The notes beneath the pieces are model-generated. The model had not been told where the DNA came from. It worked only from the letters and a program-made list of their open reading frames with translations, and did not search any database. The translations under genes and the position numbers were made by a program. A stretch of DNA of 61,956 bases from Burkholderiales bacterium. GTDB lineage: Bacteria; Pseudomonadota; Gammaproteobacteria; Burkholderiales; Burkholderiaceae_C. Each line of letters starts with the position of its first letter. The first letter of the stretch is position 1. Of this stretch, positions 37,127 to 45,974 are shown in pieces. The stretch spans positions 1 to 61,956 of the forward strand of contig CANGHK010000032.1 of NCBI GenBank assembly GCA_947453625.1, given 5' to 3'.

Positions 37127-38623
37127 TCAGCGGGCCGGCTTGATCACCAGGTAGTTGACCCATTCGCCGCGCCGCACCAACACGCTGACCGCGCGCGACT
37201 TCTCCGCCTTGGCGGCCACCGCGATGAACTGCTTGACGTCGGTGATCTCGGTGTTGTCCAACGTCAGCACCACATCGCCCTCGCGCAGACCGGCACGCGC
37301 CGCGGCGCCGTCGGCAGCGTCCACCTTGACGCCACCGCGCAGCTTGAGTTCGCGCCGGGCCGCTTCGCTCAGGTCGCTGACGGTCAGGCCGAGGGCGCTC
37401 TTGCTGCCGGCCGACGCGGCAGGTTCGGCCTGGGCGGCCCGGCTGGGCGCGTCGGGTTCGAACTCGGCCACCGCCACGGTGACATCGCGGTAATTGCCCC
37501 TGCGGAACACCTGCAGCACCGTCTTACCGCCCGGCTTGGTGGCGCCGATCAGGCGAGGCAGGTCGCCCGATTTCTCGATCAAGCGGCCGTCGACCTTGGT
37601 GATGATGTCGCCGGCTTCGATGCCCGCCTTGTCGGCCGGTCCACCGCTCTCGGCGCCGCGCACCAGCGCGCCGGTGGGCTTGCCCAGGCCGATGGACTCG
37701 GCCACTTCCTTGGTCACCGGCGCGATGGTCACGCCGATGCGGCCGCGTATCACCCGGCCGGTGGCTCGCAACTGGTCGGCGACGCGGCCCGCCTCGTCGA
37801 TGGGGATCGCGAACGAGATGCCCATGAAGCCGCCCGAGCGGCTGTAGATCTGCGAGTTGATGCCCACCACCTCGCCGCGCATGTTGATCAGCGGACCGCC
37901 CGAATTGCCCGGATTGATCGCCACGTCGGTCTGGATGAAAGGCAGGTAGTCGCCGGTGTCGCGCCCCTTGGCGCTGACGATGCCGGCCGTCACGCTGTTC
38001 TCCAGCCCGAAAGGCGAACCTATCGCCATCACCCACTCACCCACCTTGAGCCTGGCCACGTCACCGAGCTTGACCGCCGGCAGGCCGGTGGCCTCGATCT
38101 TGACCACCGCCACGTCGGTGCGCTTGTCCAGGCCGATCACCTTGGCCTTGAACTCGCGCTTGTCGGTCAGCGTGACGAGCAACTCGTCGGCGCCGTCCAC
38201 CACATGGGCGTTGGTCATCACATAGCCGTCGGCGCTGAGGATGAAACCCGAGCCCACGCCGCGCTGCTGCGGCTCTTCGTCGCCACCGCCGCCGCCATGC
38301 GGTGCGCGGCGGCCACCGGGCCCGCCAGGGCCACCCGGCAGCGGGATGCCGAAGCGCTTGAAGAACTCCTCCATGCCGGGATCGATGCCGCCGCTGCCAG
38401 GGCCGGCGCCGTTGCGGGCGCTGCGCTCCAGCGTACGGATGTTGACCACCGAGGGGCCGACTTTCTCGACCAACTCGGTGAAATCAGGCAACTCGCCCTT
38501 GCCCTGGGCCGCGCCGGCCTGCGGCGCGAGGCTCGCGACAAAAGCCAGCGCCATCGCGGCGCGCAATGCCAACCGCCGCCCCGCATGCAGGGACGAGCGT
38601 AACGTGAAACTCATTTCGGACAT
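37127..38623 (-). CDS. degQ: Do-family periplasmic serine protease (DegQ/MucD)
   Basis: 498 residues. A signal peptide (about 1-39) precedes a trypsin-like domain with catalytic His140 (TNAHVV), Asp170 (TDVAVVKI) and Ser241 (NPGNSGGPL), then two PDZ domains (about 280-370 and 395-490). A Gly/Pro-rich insert at about 95-118 replaces the LA loop. It degrades misfolded envelope proteins. It lies 81 bp behind rseB and belongs to the sigma-E stress operon, as mucD does in Pseudomonas. A second ATG three codons downstream is possible. Confidence 0.95.
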   Translation of the reverse strand: MSEMSFTLRSSLHAGRRLALRAAMALAFVASLAPQAGAAQGKGELPDFTELVEKVGPSVVNIRTLERSARNGAGPGSGGIDPGMEEFFKRFGIPLPGGPGGPGGRRAPHGGGGGDEEPQQRGVGSGFILSADGYVMTNAHVVDGADELLVTLTDKREFKAKVIGLDKRTDVAVVKIEATGLPAVKLGDVARLKVGEWVMAIGSPFGLENSVTAGIVSAKGRDTGDYLPFIQTDVAINPGNSGGPLINMRGEVVGINSQIYSRSGGFMGISFAIPIDEAGRVADQLRATGRVIRGRIGVTIAPVTKEVAESIGLGKPTGALVRGAESGGPADKAGIEAGDIITKVDGRLIEKSGDLPRLIGATKPGGKTVLQVFRRGNYRDVTVAVAEFEPDAPSRAAQAEPAASAGSKSALGLTVSDLSEAARRELKLRGGVKVDAADGAAARAGLREGDVVLTLDNTEITDVKQFIAVAAKAEKSRAVSVLVRRGEWVNYLVIKPAR

Positions 38624-38704
38624 CGATTCACCTCATCTTGGATCTCAACAGCGCAGCCGGGCCAGTTGCCGCGGCTGGCGCCACCATAAAACACGGCTGT
38701 GATT

Positions 38705-39736
38705 TCAGCGCTTGCGCTCGAACAAAGCCTCGAACTGCTGCACCGTGGCCATAGGCACCTCGCCCACCACGGTGAACCACCAGTCGCCATGGCGGTTCAT
38801 CAGGCTGTGCGTGGCGCCCAGGCTGGTGCCCATGGGCTGCTTGTGGCGCTGCGCGTCATAGGGTTCGATGAACACTGAGACATGGGTCAGGCCGTCGGAG
38901 AAGACCGACTGCAGCACCGGCACCGGCGCACCAGCTTCGGTGCCCGCATCCAGCGGCCGCTTGGTGCAACTGGTCAGCGTGAAACCGGGCACCTGGCGCA
39001 ACAGCGTCCAGCCCTCGGCCTCGATCTGGGCCCGCTCGGCTTGCGGCCGTTGCACACGGTAGCCTTCGAGCCGCCGCATCGGACCGAGCACGGCCTCGGG
39101 CGATGACTTGCCGCCAATCTGCAGGTCGGTGAAGGCCGAAGTCTCCAGCACCTCGCCGCCGGGGCCGATGACATCGTTGCGCAGCAGCAGGCCGGTGCTG
39201 CGGTCGGCCCACAGGCGCTGGGCGAAGCGGTGCTTGTCATGCGGCTTGAACATCAGCACATCGGCCTCATGGCCGGCGATGCGGTCCCTGGCCAGCAGGC
39301 TCAGTTCGTAGCTCTCGAGGGCATGCGGAACGGCGGATGCCGGCAAGGCCGGAAACTCGGCCACCGGGTCGCGCTGCTCGATGCGCGCCAGCTTGCTGGC
39401 CGGCCACAGCGTCAGCATCTGCTCGTTGTGCCGGTACTGCAGGCGGGCGCGGCCGTCCAGCACCTCGATGCGCTCGTAACGCTGATGGCCATCGCAGATA
39501 TGGGTCACGCGCGAGCTCGACATCACGCCGCCAGCGCTGAACATCAAGGTGCCGTGGTAGCTGCTGTTGGCCGCCGCGTGCTGGATGCGACCCAGCCACG
39601 GCAGCGCGTCGGCCAGCGACAAAGGCGCCGGCTGGGCCAGCGCGCCGGCCACCCCGCCCAGCAGCGCCAGGCCGATGGCGGCACCCAGCCCGATCCGACC
39701 CAGCCCGCGCCTGGCTTGCCCGAACAGCACGCTCAC
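38705..39736 (-). CDS. rseB: Sigma-E regulatory protein RseB/MucB
   Basis: About 343 residues. A signal peptide (about 1-33, ALAQP) precedes the MucB/RseB fold, with HAAANSSYHGTLMFSAGG and the C-terminal GDWWFTVVGEVPMATVQQF. It binds the periplasmic part of RseA and shields it from protease until mislocalised lipid or protein is sensed. The start is a GTG whose second and third bases overlap the rseA stop (GTGA); no ATG lies near the signal peptide. Confidence 0.93.
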   Translation of the reverse strand: MSVLFGQARRGLGRIGLGAAIGLALLGGVAGALAQPAPLSLADALPWLGRIQHAAANSSYHGTLMFSAGGVMSSSRVTHICDGHQRYERIEVLDGRARLQYRHNEQMLTLWPASKLARIEQRDPVAEFPALPASAVPHALESYELSLLARDRIAGHEADVLMFKPHDKHRFAQRLWADRSTGLLLRNDVIGPGGEVLETSAFTDLQIGGKSSPEAVLGPMRRLEGYRVQRPQAERAQIEAEGWTLLRQVPGFTLTSCTKRPLDAGTEAGAPVPVLQSVFSDGLTHVSVFIEPYDAQRHKQPMGTSLGATHSLMNRHGDWWFTVVGEVPMATVQQFEALFERKR

Positions 39737-40335
39737 TGGGCCTCGAACACGATCTGAACGCGGTGCTCGGCGCCGCCGGCCGCCACCACGCCGTTGGCCA
39801 AGCTGCGATGGGCCTCCAGGTAACGGTCCAACCCGGCATTGCGCAGCGCCTCGCCAGCGGCAGCTTGCGACAGGCGGGCCGACCCGGCGGTCCGGGCTTG
39901 CGCCAACTGGGCGCGATCGGCAGGATCGGGCGACAGCACGCGTGTGACCACCAGCAGACCCGCCACCGCGACGAAGCCGGCGGCCACCGCTGCAGGCGCC
40001 ACCCACCACCCGGCGGCGCGCCGCCCAGCCCGCACTGAAGGCGTGCTGGCAGAGTCCGCCTGCAGCGGCGCCAGCGGCACGGGCTCAAGCGCCAACCGGC
40101 CACGCAGGGACACCAGAAAAGCCGCGTCGCGCTCCGGCGTGCTGGCCAGGTCGTCCGACCGCAGCACGTCACCGATCAAGTGGTAGACATGCCAGACCGA
40201 CCGCGACTCGGCGTCCTGACGCCAGGCGGCAAAAGCCATCTCGGTGTCGCCGGCCTGGCGGTCACCATCCATCAGACTCGACAGCGCAAGCCGTGCGGCA
40301 GTCGACAGTCCAAGCTCATTCACGCTGTTGTTCAT
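39733..40335 (-). CDS. rseA: Anti-sigma-E factor RseA/MucA
   Basis: A 200-residue protein. The N-terminal cytoplasmic domain (1 to about 100) matches RseA (LSSLMDGD, WHVYHLIGDVLRSDDL), a single membrane helix lies at about 108-130, and a periplasmic part of about 70 residues follows. It holds RpoE inactive until cut. ATG at 40333-40335 (MNNSVNE) is preferred to one five codons upstream. Confidence 0.93.
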   Translation of the reverse strand: MNNSVNELGLSTAARLALSSLMDGDRQAGDTEMAFAAWRQDAESRSVWHVYHLIGDVLRSDDLASTPERDAAFLVSLRGRLALEPVPLAPLQADSASTPSVRAGRRAAGWWVAPAAVAAGFVAVAGLLVVTRVLSPDPADRAQLAQARTAGSARLSQAAAGEALRNAGLDRYLEAHRSLANGVVAAGGAEHRVQIVFEAQ

Positions 40336-40440
40336 ACGGCTCCATCCCACCCGTCATCCACCGCCAGACCGACCTGCCAGACTGCGGCCGTCGACACCCG
40401 AAGCCCAGGCGCAAACCTGCGCGCCCCGCTTCACACCCGC

Positions 40441-41052
40441 CTACCATCGCGCACCCGCGCGCATGTCGAGCAGGGGACGCAAGCGCAGCGCGATCGCCTC
40501 GCGGGCGCGGAAGATGCGCGACCGCACGGTACCGATGGGGCAACTCATCATCTCGGCAATCTCTTCGTAACTCAGGCCTTCGATCTCGCGCAACGTGATC
40601 GCCTGCCGCAGATCTTCGGACAAGGCTTCGATCGCGGCGTTGACGGCCTGGGCGATTTCCTTGCTGGCCAGGATGGACTCGGGCGTTGCACCGTCGGTTA
40701 GTTCACGCGTCGGCCGGGAAGTTTCATCGTCGTCGACATTTGACCCCGCCAGGGTCGACTCCGACACCAGCGGATCGCGCTTGAGGTCGACCAGCGCCTT
40801 CTTCGCGGTGTTGACCGCGATCCGGTAGAGCCAGGTGTAGAAAGCGCTGTCGCCGCGAAACTGTGGCAGGGCGCGGTAGGCGCGGATGAAGCTTTCCTGC
40901 GCGATGTCCTGCACCAGATCGACATCGCGCACCATGCGCGCGATCAGTCGCTCGATGCGGCGTTGGTACTTGACCACCAGCATCTCGAAGGCCCGCGTGT
41001 CGCCGCGCTGGGCTTGCTCGACCAGCAGCGCGTCGCTGTCGGTTGCGTTCAC
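40441..41052 (-). CDS. rpoE: ECF sigma factor RpoE (AlgU)
   Basis: 203 residues. Region 2 (DIAQESFIRAYRALPQFRGDSAFYTWLYRIAVNTAK) and region 4 (SYEEIAEMMSCPIGTVRSRIFRAREAI) are complete. It drives the envelope-stress regulon, normally including its own operon. The start is a GTG at 41050-41052 that overlaps the stop of the gene before it. The insert between the regions is slightly long and acidic (SNVDDDETSRPTREL). Confidence 0.97.
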   Translation of the reverse strand: MNATDSDALLVEQAQRGDTRAFEMLVVKYQRRIERLIARMVRDVDLVQDIAQESFIRAYRALPQFRGDSAFYTWLYRIAVNTAKKALVDLKRDPLVSESTLAGSNVDDDETSRPTRELTDGATPESILASKEIAQAVNAAIEALSEDLRQAITLREIEGLSYEEIAEMMSCPIGTVRSRIFRAREAIALRLRPLLDMRAGARW

Positions 41053-41543
41053 GGCGGGCCGCTCACGGCCGTGGCAGCAGGGACCGCCTGTGCGACCAGC
41101 GCGACACGCAGGCCGTGCCAATCGGCACCGACCCGCGAAGCGCGCGCCACCTGCCAGCGCTGCCCGCCCGCCACCGGGTACAGCCGCAGCAACACCCAGT
41201 GGCCCAGGTCGAGCGCAACGACCAGCCGCGCCAGCGCGAGCGGGGTCGGCTGCGCGGCCAGCCCAGCCGGCGAGCGCAGCCCCAGGGTCCAGGCCTGGCC
41301 GTCCCATTGCAGGTAGGCGGCATCCCCCGGCAAGGCCGACCGCGCCAGGCGCCGGCCCAGCGCCCAGGCGGCCACCAGCCACAGCCCGCCGACGGCCACG
41401 ACGGCAGGCTGCGGCCATAGTTCAAAATGGCCACCAACCCAGGCCGCCAGGGCCGCCGCGCTCAGCACATGCAGCAAGGCTATGCCCACCTGCTCAGGCC
41501 GGGCGCCGTCCAACGACGCCCGAACAGACGGGGCGGCGCGCAT
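41049..41543 (-). CDS. Small membrane protein, possibly YgfX/CptA-like
   Basis: 164 residues with two hydrophobic helices near the N-terminus (about 22-40 and 44-66) and a soluble beta-rich remainder (QWDGQAWTLGL, then WVLLRLYPVAGGQRWQVARAS). This layout resembles YgfX (CptA), an inner-membrane protein found in many proteobacteria, where it is linked to cell division and SdhE. The match is by layout and the W-D-G-x-W pattern only. It lies between fabF (18 bp) and rpoE (4-bp overlap), so it is coupled to sigma-E synthesis. Confidence 0.6.
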   Translation of the reverse strand: MRAAPSVRASLDGARPEQVGIALLHVLSAAALAAWVGGHFELWPQPAVVAVGGLWLVAAWALGRRLARSALPGDAAYLQWDGQAWTLGLRSPAGLAAQPTPLALARLVVALDLGHWVLLRLYPVAGGQRWQVARASRVGADWHGLRVALVAQAVPAATAVSGPP

Positions 41544-41561
41544 GTGCTTGCGCCGCCAGGC

Positions 41562-42806
41562 TCACACCCGGCGCAGGACCAGCGTGCCGTTGGTGCCGCC
41601 GAAACCGAAGTTGTTCTTCACGGCCACGTCTATCTTCATCTCGCGGGCCGTATTGGCGCAGTAGTCCAGGTCGCAGGCCGGATCCTGGTTGAAGATATTG
41701 ATGGTCGGGGGCGAGACCTGGTGGTAGAGCGCCAGCGTCGTGAAGACCGACTCTATGCCGCCCGCGCCACCCAGCAGGTGGCCGGTCATCGACTTTGTCG
41801 AGTTGACCACCATCTTGCCCGCATGGTCGCCGAAGGCGAGCTTGATGGCATTGGTCTCGTTCAGGTCGCCCAGCGGCGTGGACGTGCCGTGCGCGTTGAG
41901 GTACTGCACCGCATCGGCGTTGATGCCGGCGTTGTGCAGCGCTGCCTTCATCGCGCGCTTGGGTCCGTCGACGTTGGGCGCGGTCATGTGGTAGGCGTCG
42001 GCACCCATGCCGAAACCGGCCAGTTCGGCATAGATACGGGCGCCGCGCTTCTTGGCGTACTCGTACTCCTCGAGCACCAGCACGCCCGAGCCCTCGCCCA
42101 GCACAAAGCCGTCGCGATCCCGGTCCCAAGGCCGCGAGGCGGTGGTCGGGTCGTCGTTGCGGGTCGACAGCGCGCGGGCCGCGGCAAAGCCGCCTATGCC
42201 CAGCGGCGAGACGGTGCTCTCGGCTCCACCGGCCACCATCACGTCGACGTCACCGTACTCGATCAACCTGCCGGCCATGCCGATCGCATGCAGACCGGTG
42301 GTGCAGGCCGTCACGATCGCCAGGTTGGGCCCGGTGAAGCCGTACTTGATCGACAGGTGGCCCGAGATCATGTTGATGATCGATGCAGGCACGAAGAACG
42401 GCGAGATGCGTCGGGCGCCGCGCGCGGCGTACTCGATCTGGGTGGCCTCGATCAGCGGCAAGCCGCCTATGCCCGAGCCGACCAGGCAGCCGATGCGCTC
42501 GGCCTGCGCCTCGGTGAGGGCGTCACCGGTGGGCAGACCGGCATCCTGCACCGCCTGGATGGACGCGGCCAGACCGTAATGGATGAAGCTGTCCATGTGG
42601 CGAGCTTCCTTGCCGGGCATGTAGTCCTCGACATTGAAACCCTTGACCTCGCCCGCGAAGCGGCAGGACAGGCCCGATGCATCGAAACGGGTGACGTTGG
42701 CGATGCCCGAACGGCCCGCCAGCACATTGGCCCAGCCCTCGGCCACGGAATTGCCCACCGGGCTGATCAGCCCGAGGCCTGTGATGACGACGCGTCGACG
42801 GGTCAT
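41562..42806 (-). CDS. fabF: 3-oxoacyl-[acyl-carrier-protein] synthase II
   Basis: 414 residues, usual KASII length. The Cys-His-His triad is Cys168 (VTACTTGLHAIG), the His of NAHGTSTPLGD and the His of KSMTGHLLGGAGG. It elongates acyl-ACP and the temperature-dependent unsaturated step. It lies 12 bp behind acpP. Confidence 0.98.
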   Translation of the reverse strand: MTRRRVVITGLGLISPVGNSVAEGWANVLAGRSGIANVTRFDASGLSCRFAGEVKGFNVEDYMPGKEARHMDSFIHYGLAASIQAVQDAGLPTGDALTEAQAERIGCLVGSGIGGLPLIEATQIEYAARGARRISPFFVPASIINMISGHLSIKYGFTGPNLAIVTACTTGLHAIGMAGRLIEYGDVDVMVAGGAESTVSPLGIGGFAAARALSTRNDDPTTASRPWDRDRDGFVLGEGSGVLVLEEYEYAKKRGARIYAELAGFGMGADAYHMTAPNVDGPKRAMKAALHNAGINADAVQYLNAHGTSTPLGDLNETNAIKLAFGDHAGKMVVNSTKSMTGHLLGGAGGIESVFTTLALYHQVSPPTINIFNQDPACDLDYCANTAREMKIDVAVKNNFGFGGTNGTLVLRRV

Positions 42807-42818
42807 GTCAGAAAAGGA

Positions 42819-43058
42819 TCAAGCCTTCTGGTGGTTCTGTGCGTAGTCGATCGCCAACTGGACGGTGGTGATCTTCTCGGCTTCTTCATCGGGGATCTCG
42901 ATCCCGAACTCGTCTTCGAGCGCCATCACCAGTTCGACGGTGTCCAACGAGTCGGCACCGAGGTCGGCAACAAAGGCCTTCTCGTTGGTGACGTCGGCTT
43001 CAGGCACGCCAAGTTGCTCGGCAATGATTTTCTTGACGCGTGATTCGATATCGCTCAT
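42819..43058 (-). CDS. acpP: Acyl carrier protein
   Basis: A 79-residue acidic helical protein. Phosphopantetheine attaches to Ser37 in [15 protein letters not shown]. It carries growing acyl chains for FabD, FabG, FabF and FabH. A strong Shine-Dalgarno (GGAG, 5 nt from the ATG within GGAGGAG) fits its high expression. Confidence 0.99.
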   Translation of the reverse strand: MSDIESRVKKIIAEQLGVPEADVTNEKAFVADLGADSLDTVELVMALEDEFGIEIPDEEAEKITTVQLAIDYAQNHQKA

Positions 43059-43059
43059 G

Positions 43060-43102
43060 ACTCCTCCAGGAGTAAAAATTGTGCAAACAGCCCAGGATTC
43101 TA
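43060..43102 (-). promoter_or_regulatory. Probable acpP promoter and ribosome-binding site
   Basis: Reading toward acpP, TAGAAT (43097-43102) matches the -10 consensus at 5 of 6 positions, with a weak TTTCAG 18 bp upstream. GGAGGAG (43061-43067) sits just before the ATG. The Shine-Dalgarno is half of a perfect inverted repeat, ACTCCT-CC-AGGAGT (43060-43073). A dedicated promoter would give extra acpP transcript above the read-through from fabG. Confidence 0.5.
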
Positions 43103-43171
43103 CCGGTCGACGAGCGTGCCCTGAAAACGCGCTGCCGCCGCGCCGGTCGGGCTCTTGACCGGCGGATTGAA

Positions 43172-43199
43172 GCGGGCCGTCGCCATCGCGGCGGCCCGC
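43172..43199 (-). other. Strong hairpin between fabG and acpP
   Basis: A 12-bp stem with one G-U pair (outer arms GCGGGCCG 43172-43179 and CGGCCCGC 43192-43199) and a four-base loop, starting 7 bp after the fabG stop. Only a weak T-stretch (TTC) follows, so it is more likely an mRNA-stability or processing hairpin or a partial terminator than a full stop. Confidence 0.6.
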
Positions 43200-43205
43200 G
43201 GTGAT

Positions 43206-43952
43206 TCAGTTCATCAACATGCCGCCGTTGACATGCAGTTCGGTGCCGGTGATGTAACCCGCCAGCGGCGACGCCAGGAACGCCACCGCGTGCGCGATCT
43301 CCTCGGGCGTGCCCAGGCGGCCGAGCGGTATCTGCCCCAGCAGCGCGGCCTTCTGCGCCTCGGGCAGGTCAGCCGTCATGTCGGTGGAGATGAAGCCGGG
43401 CGCGATGCAGTTGACCGTGATGTTGCGGCTGCCCAGTTCACGCGCCAGCGAACGCGTCATGCCGGCCACGCCGGCCTTGGCCGCGGCGTAGTTGGCCTGG
43501 CCGGCATTGCCGGACGCGCCCACCACCGAGGTGATGCTGATGATGCGACCGTGACGCTGCTTCATCATCGTGCGCATCACCGCGCGGCTGCAACGGAACA
43601 CCGCTTTCAGGTTGGTGTCGAGCACCGCATCCCAGTCCTCGTCCTTCATCCGCATCGCCAGCGTGTCGCGCGCGATGCCCGCGTTGTTGACCAGCACATG
43701 CAGGCCGCCCTCGGTCTTGACGATGGCCGCGACCGCGGCATCGACCCCGGCAGCGTCGTTGACGTTCAGGCACATGCCGCGCCCGCCCAGCGGCGCCAGC
43801 GCCGCGCTGATCGCGGCGGCGCCCGCCTCGGTGGTGGCCGTGCCAATGACGACAAAGCCCTGCGCCGCCAGGGTCTGGGCGATCGCTCGGCCTATGCCCC
43901 GGCTCGCGCCGGTGACGAGCGCGACCTGCCGAGGTTCGCTGAGTGAGTTCAT
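43206..43952 (-). CDS. fabG: 3-oxoacyl-[acyl-carrier-protein] reductase
   Basis: A 248-residue short-chain dehydrogenase with TGASRGIG for NADPH, NNAGI, the catalytic Ser-Tyr-Lys (ITSVVGASGN, then ANYAAAKAG) and the C-terminal TELHVNGG. It reduces 3-oxoacyl-ACP. The ATG at 43950-43952 overlaps the fabD stop (ATGA). Confidence 0.98.
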   Translation of the reverse strand: MNSLSEPRQVALVTGASRGIGRAIAQTLAAQGFVVIGTATTEAGAAAISAALAPLGGRGMCLNVNDAAGVDAAVAAIVKTEGGLHVLVNNAGIARDTLAMRMKDEDWDAVLDTNLKAVFRCSRAVMRTMMKQRHGRIISITSVVGASGNAGQANYAAAKAGVAGMTRSLARELGSRNITVNCIAPGFISTDMTADLPEAQKAALLGQIPLGRLGTPEEIAHAVAFLASPLAGYITGTELHVNGGMLMN

Positions 43953-44887
43953 GCCAGCATCCCCAAGACGTCCTGCAAGGACGCCGGATCGAACAGCGCC
44001 GCGCCCACCGCGTCGGCGTCGATTCGCTTGACCATGCCGGCCAGCACCTTGCCCGGCCCGCATTCGACGACATGCGTCACGCCACGTGCGCGCAGCGCCC
44101 GCACCACCTCGACCCAGCGTACCGGCCCGAAGGCCTGGCGGTAGAGCGCATCGCGGATCGCGTCGGCCTGCTCGGGCGCCGCCACGTCGATGTTGTTGAT
44201 CACCGGGATCGCCGGCGCGGCCAGCGCGACGCCGGCCAGGCGCTCACGCAATTCCTCGGCCGCCGGCTGCATCAGCGCGCAGTGGAAGGGTGCCGACACC
44301 GCCAGCGCCAGAGTGCGCTTGGCACCCATCGCCTTGAGCAGTTCGCAGGCCTTGTCGACACCGGCCTTGCTGCCGGAGATCACGGTCTGCTTGGGGTCGT
44401 TGAAGTTGGCGGCCGAAACCACCTCGCCGGTGGCGGCCGCGGCCTGGGCGCAACCCTCGACGACCTGCGCCGCCTCCAGGCCGAGGATCGCGGCCATCGC
44501 CCCCTTCCCCACCGGCACCGCCCGCTGCATCGCCTGGGCGCGAAAGCGCACCAGCGGCAAGGCATCGGTCAGCGTCAGGCTGCCGGCGGCCACCAGTGCG
44601 CCGTACTCGCCCAGCGAATGGCCTGCCAGCGCCACCGGCGCGGCCCCGCCTTCGGCCAGCCAGGCACGCCAGCAGGCGACTGCCGCGGTCAACATCACCG
44701 GCTGGGTGTTGGACGTCATGTCCAGCGCCTCCTTGGGCCCGGCCTGGATCAGCGCGGCAATGTCCTCGCCCAGCGCCTGCGAGGCTTCTTCGAGTGTGCG
44801 GCGCACGGCCGGGTGGTCGCCCCAGGCGTCGAGCATGCCGACCGACTGGGAACCCTGACCTGGAAAGACGAAGGCAAACGAAGTCAT
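43949..44887 (-). CDS. fabD: Malonyl-CoA:ACP transacylase
   Basis: 312 residues, usual length. The nucleophile Ser is in AGHSLGEYGALVAAG, the N-terminal motif is FPGQGSQSVGM and the catalytic His in SAPFHCALM. It loads malonate on AcpP. The longer open frame upstream of the ATG at 44887 is noncoding. Confidence 0.98.
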   Translation of the reverse strand: MTSFAFVFPGQGSQSVGMLDAWGDHPAVRRTLEEASQALGEDIAALIQAGPKEALDMTSNTQPVMLTAAVACWRAWLAEGGAAPVALAGHSLGEYGALVAAGSLTLTDALPLVRFRAQAMQRAVPVGKGAMAAILGLEAAQVVEGCAQAAAATGEVVSAANFNDPKQTVISGSKAGVDKACELLKAMGAKRTLALAVSAPFHCALMQPAAEELRERLAGVALAAPAIPVINNIDVAAPEQADAIRDALYRQAFGPVRWVEVVRALRARGVTHVVECGPGKVLAGMVKRIDADAVGAALFDPASLQDVLGMLA

Positions 44888-44963
44888 CGTGGTGATCACT
44901 GCTGAAGCTGCAGAAGCGGCTGAAAAAAGGGAATGGTGACGCTGGGTTGGCCCGCGCGGCCGC

Positions 44964-45974
44964 TCAATAGTCGAGCAGCACCGCACCCCAGGTGAAACCG
45001 CCGCCGACGCCCTCGAGCAAAAGCGTGTCGCCGCGATTGACGCGGCCCGACCGCACCGCCACATCCAGTGCCAGCGGAATCGACGCGGCCGAGGTGTTGC
45101 CATGGTCGGCGACCGTGACGATCACCTTGTCCATGCCCAGCTTGAGCTTGCGCGCGGTGCTCTGCATGATGCGGATGTTGGCCTGGTGCGGGATCAGCCA
45201 GTCGATGTCGGCTTCGGTGCGCCCGGCCTTGGCCAAGACGGCCCGCGCGGCCTGCTCGAGAACGCCGACCGCCAGCTTGAACACGCCCTGGCCATCCATC
45301 CTGACGAAGGGATCGCCCAGCACCTGACCGCCCGCCACCGAGCCCGGCACGCACAGAAGGCCGACATGGCGGCCGTCGGCATGCAGGTCGGTGGCCAGCA
45401 GGCCGGGCGTGTCGCTGGCTGCCAGCACCACCGCGCCCGCGCCGTCACCGAACAGCACGCAGGTGCCGCGGTCGTTGAAGTCGAGGATGCGCGAGAACAC
45501 CTCGGCACCGATCACCAGCGCGCGGCTGGCGCTGCCGCTGCGGATCATCGCGTCGGCCACCGTCAGCGCGTAGACGAAGCCCGAGCACACGGCCTGCAGA
45601 TCGAAGGCCGGACATCCGACGATGCCCAGCTTTTGCTGGACGATGCAGGCGGTGGACGGAAACACCATGTCCGGCGTGGATGTGGCCACGATGATCAGGT
45701 CGATGTCTTGCGCCTGGCAACCCGCGGCCTCGATCGCGCTGCGGGCCGCGCCGACCGCCAGGTCGCTGGCCACCGTGCCTGGCGCCACGAAATGACGGGT
45801 GCGGATGCCGGTGCGCTCGACGATCCAGTCGTCGGAGGTTTCCACGCCGCGCCCGGCCAGTTCGATCGCCAGTTCGGCATTGCTGACCTGGCGTTCGGGC
45901 AGCAGGCTGCCGGTACCGGCGATGCGGGTGTATTTCGGCAGGGCGGTCGACAGAGGCGTTGGGCTGGGTGTCAT
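44964..45974 (-). CDS. fabH: 3-oxoacyl-[acyl-carrier-protein] synthase III
   Basis: 336 residues. The active Cys lies in [12 protein letters not shown], the His in [12 protein letters not shown] and the Asn in [11 protein letters not shown]. It starts fatty acid chains from acetyl-CoA and malonyl-ACP. It overlaps plsX by four bases. Confidence 0.98.
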   Translation of the reverse strand: MTPSPTPLSTALPKYTRIAGTGSLLPERQVSNAELAIELAGRGVETSDDWIVERTGIRTRHFVAPGTVASDLAVGAARSAIEAAGCQAQDIDLIIVATSTPDMVFPSTACIVQQKLGIVGCPAFDLQAVCSGFVYALTVADAMIRSGSASRALVIGAEVFSRILDFNDRGTCVLFGDGAGAVVLAASDTPGLLATDLHADGRHVGLLCVPGSVAGGQVLGDPFVRMDGQGVFKLAVGVLEQAARAVLAKAGRTEADIDWLIPHQANIRIMQSTARKLKLGMDKVIVTVADHGNTSAASIPLALDVAVRSGRVNRGDTLLLEGVGGGFTWGAVLLDY

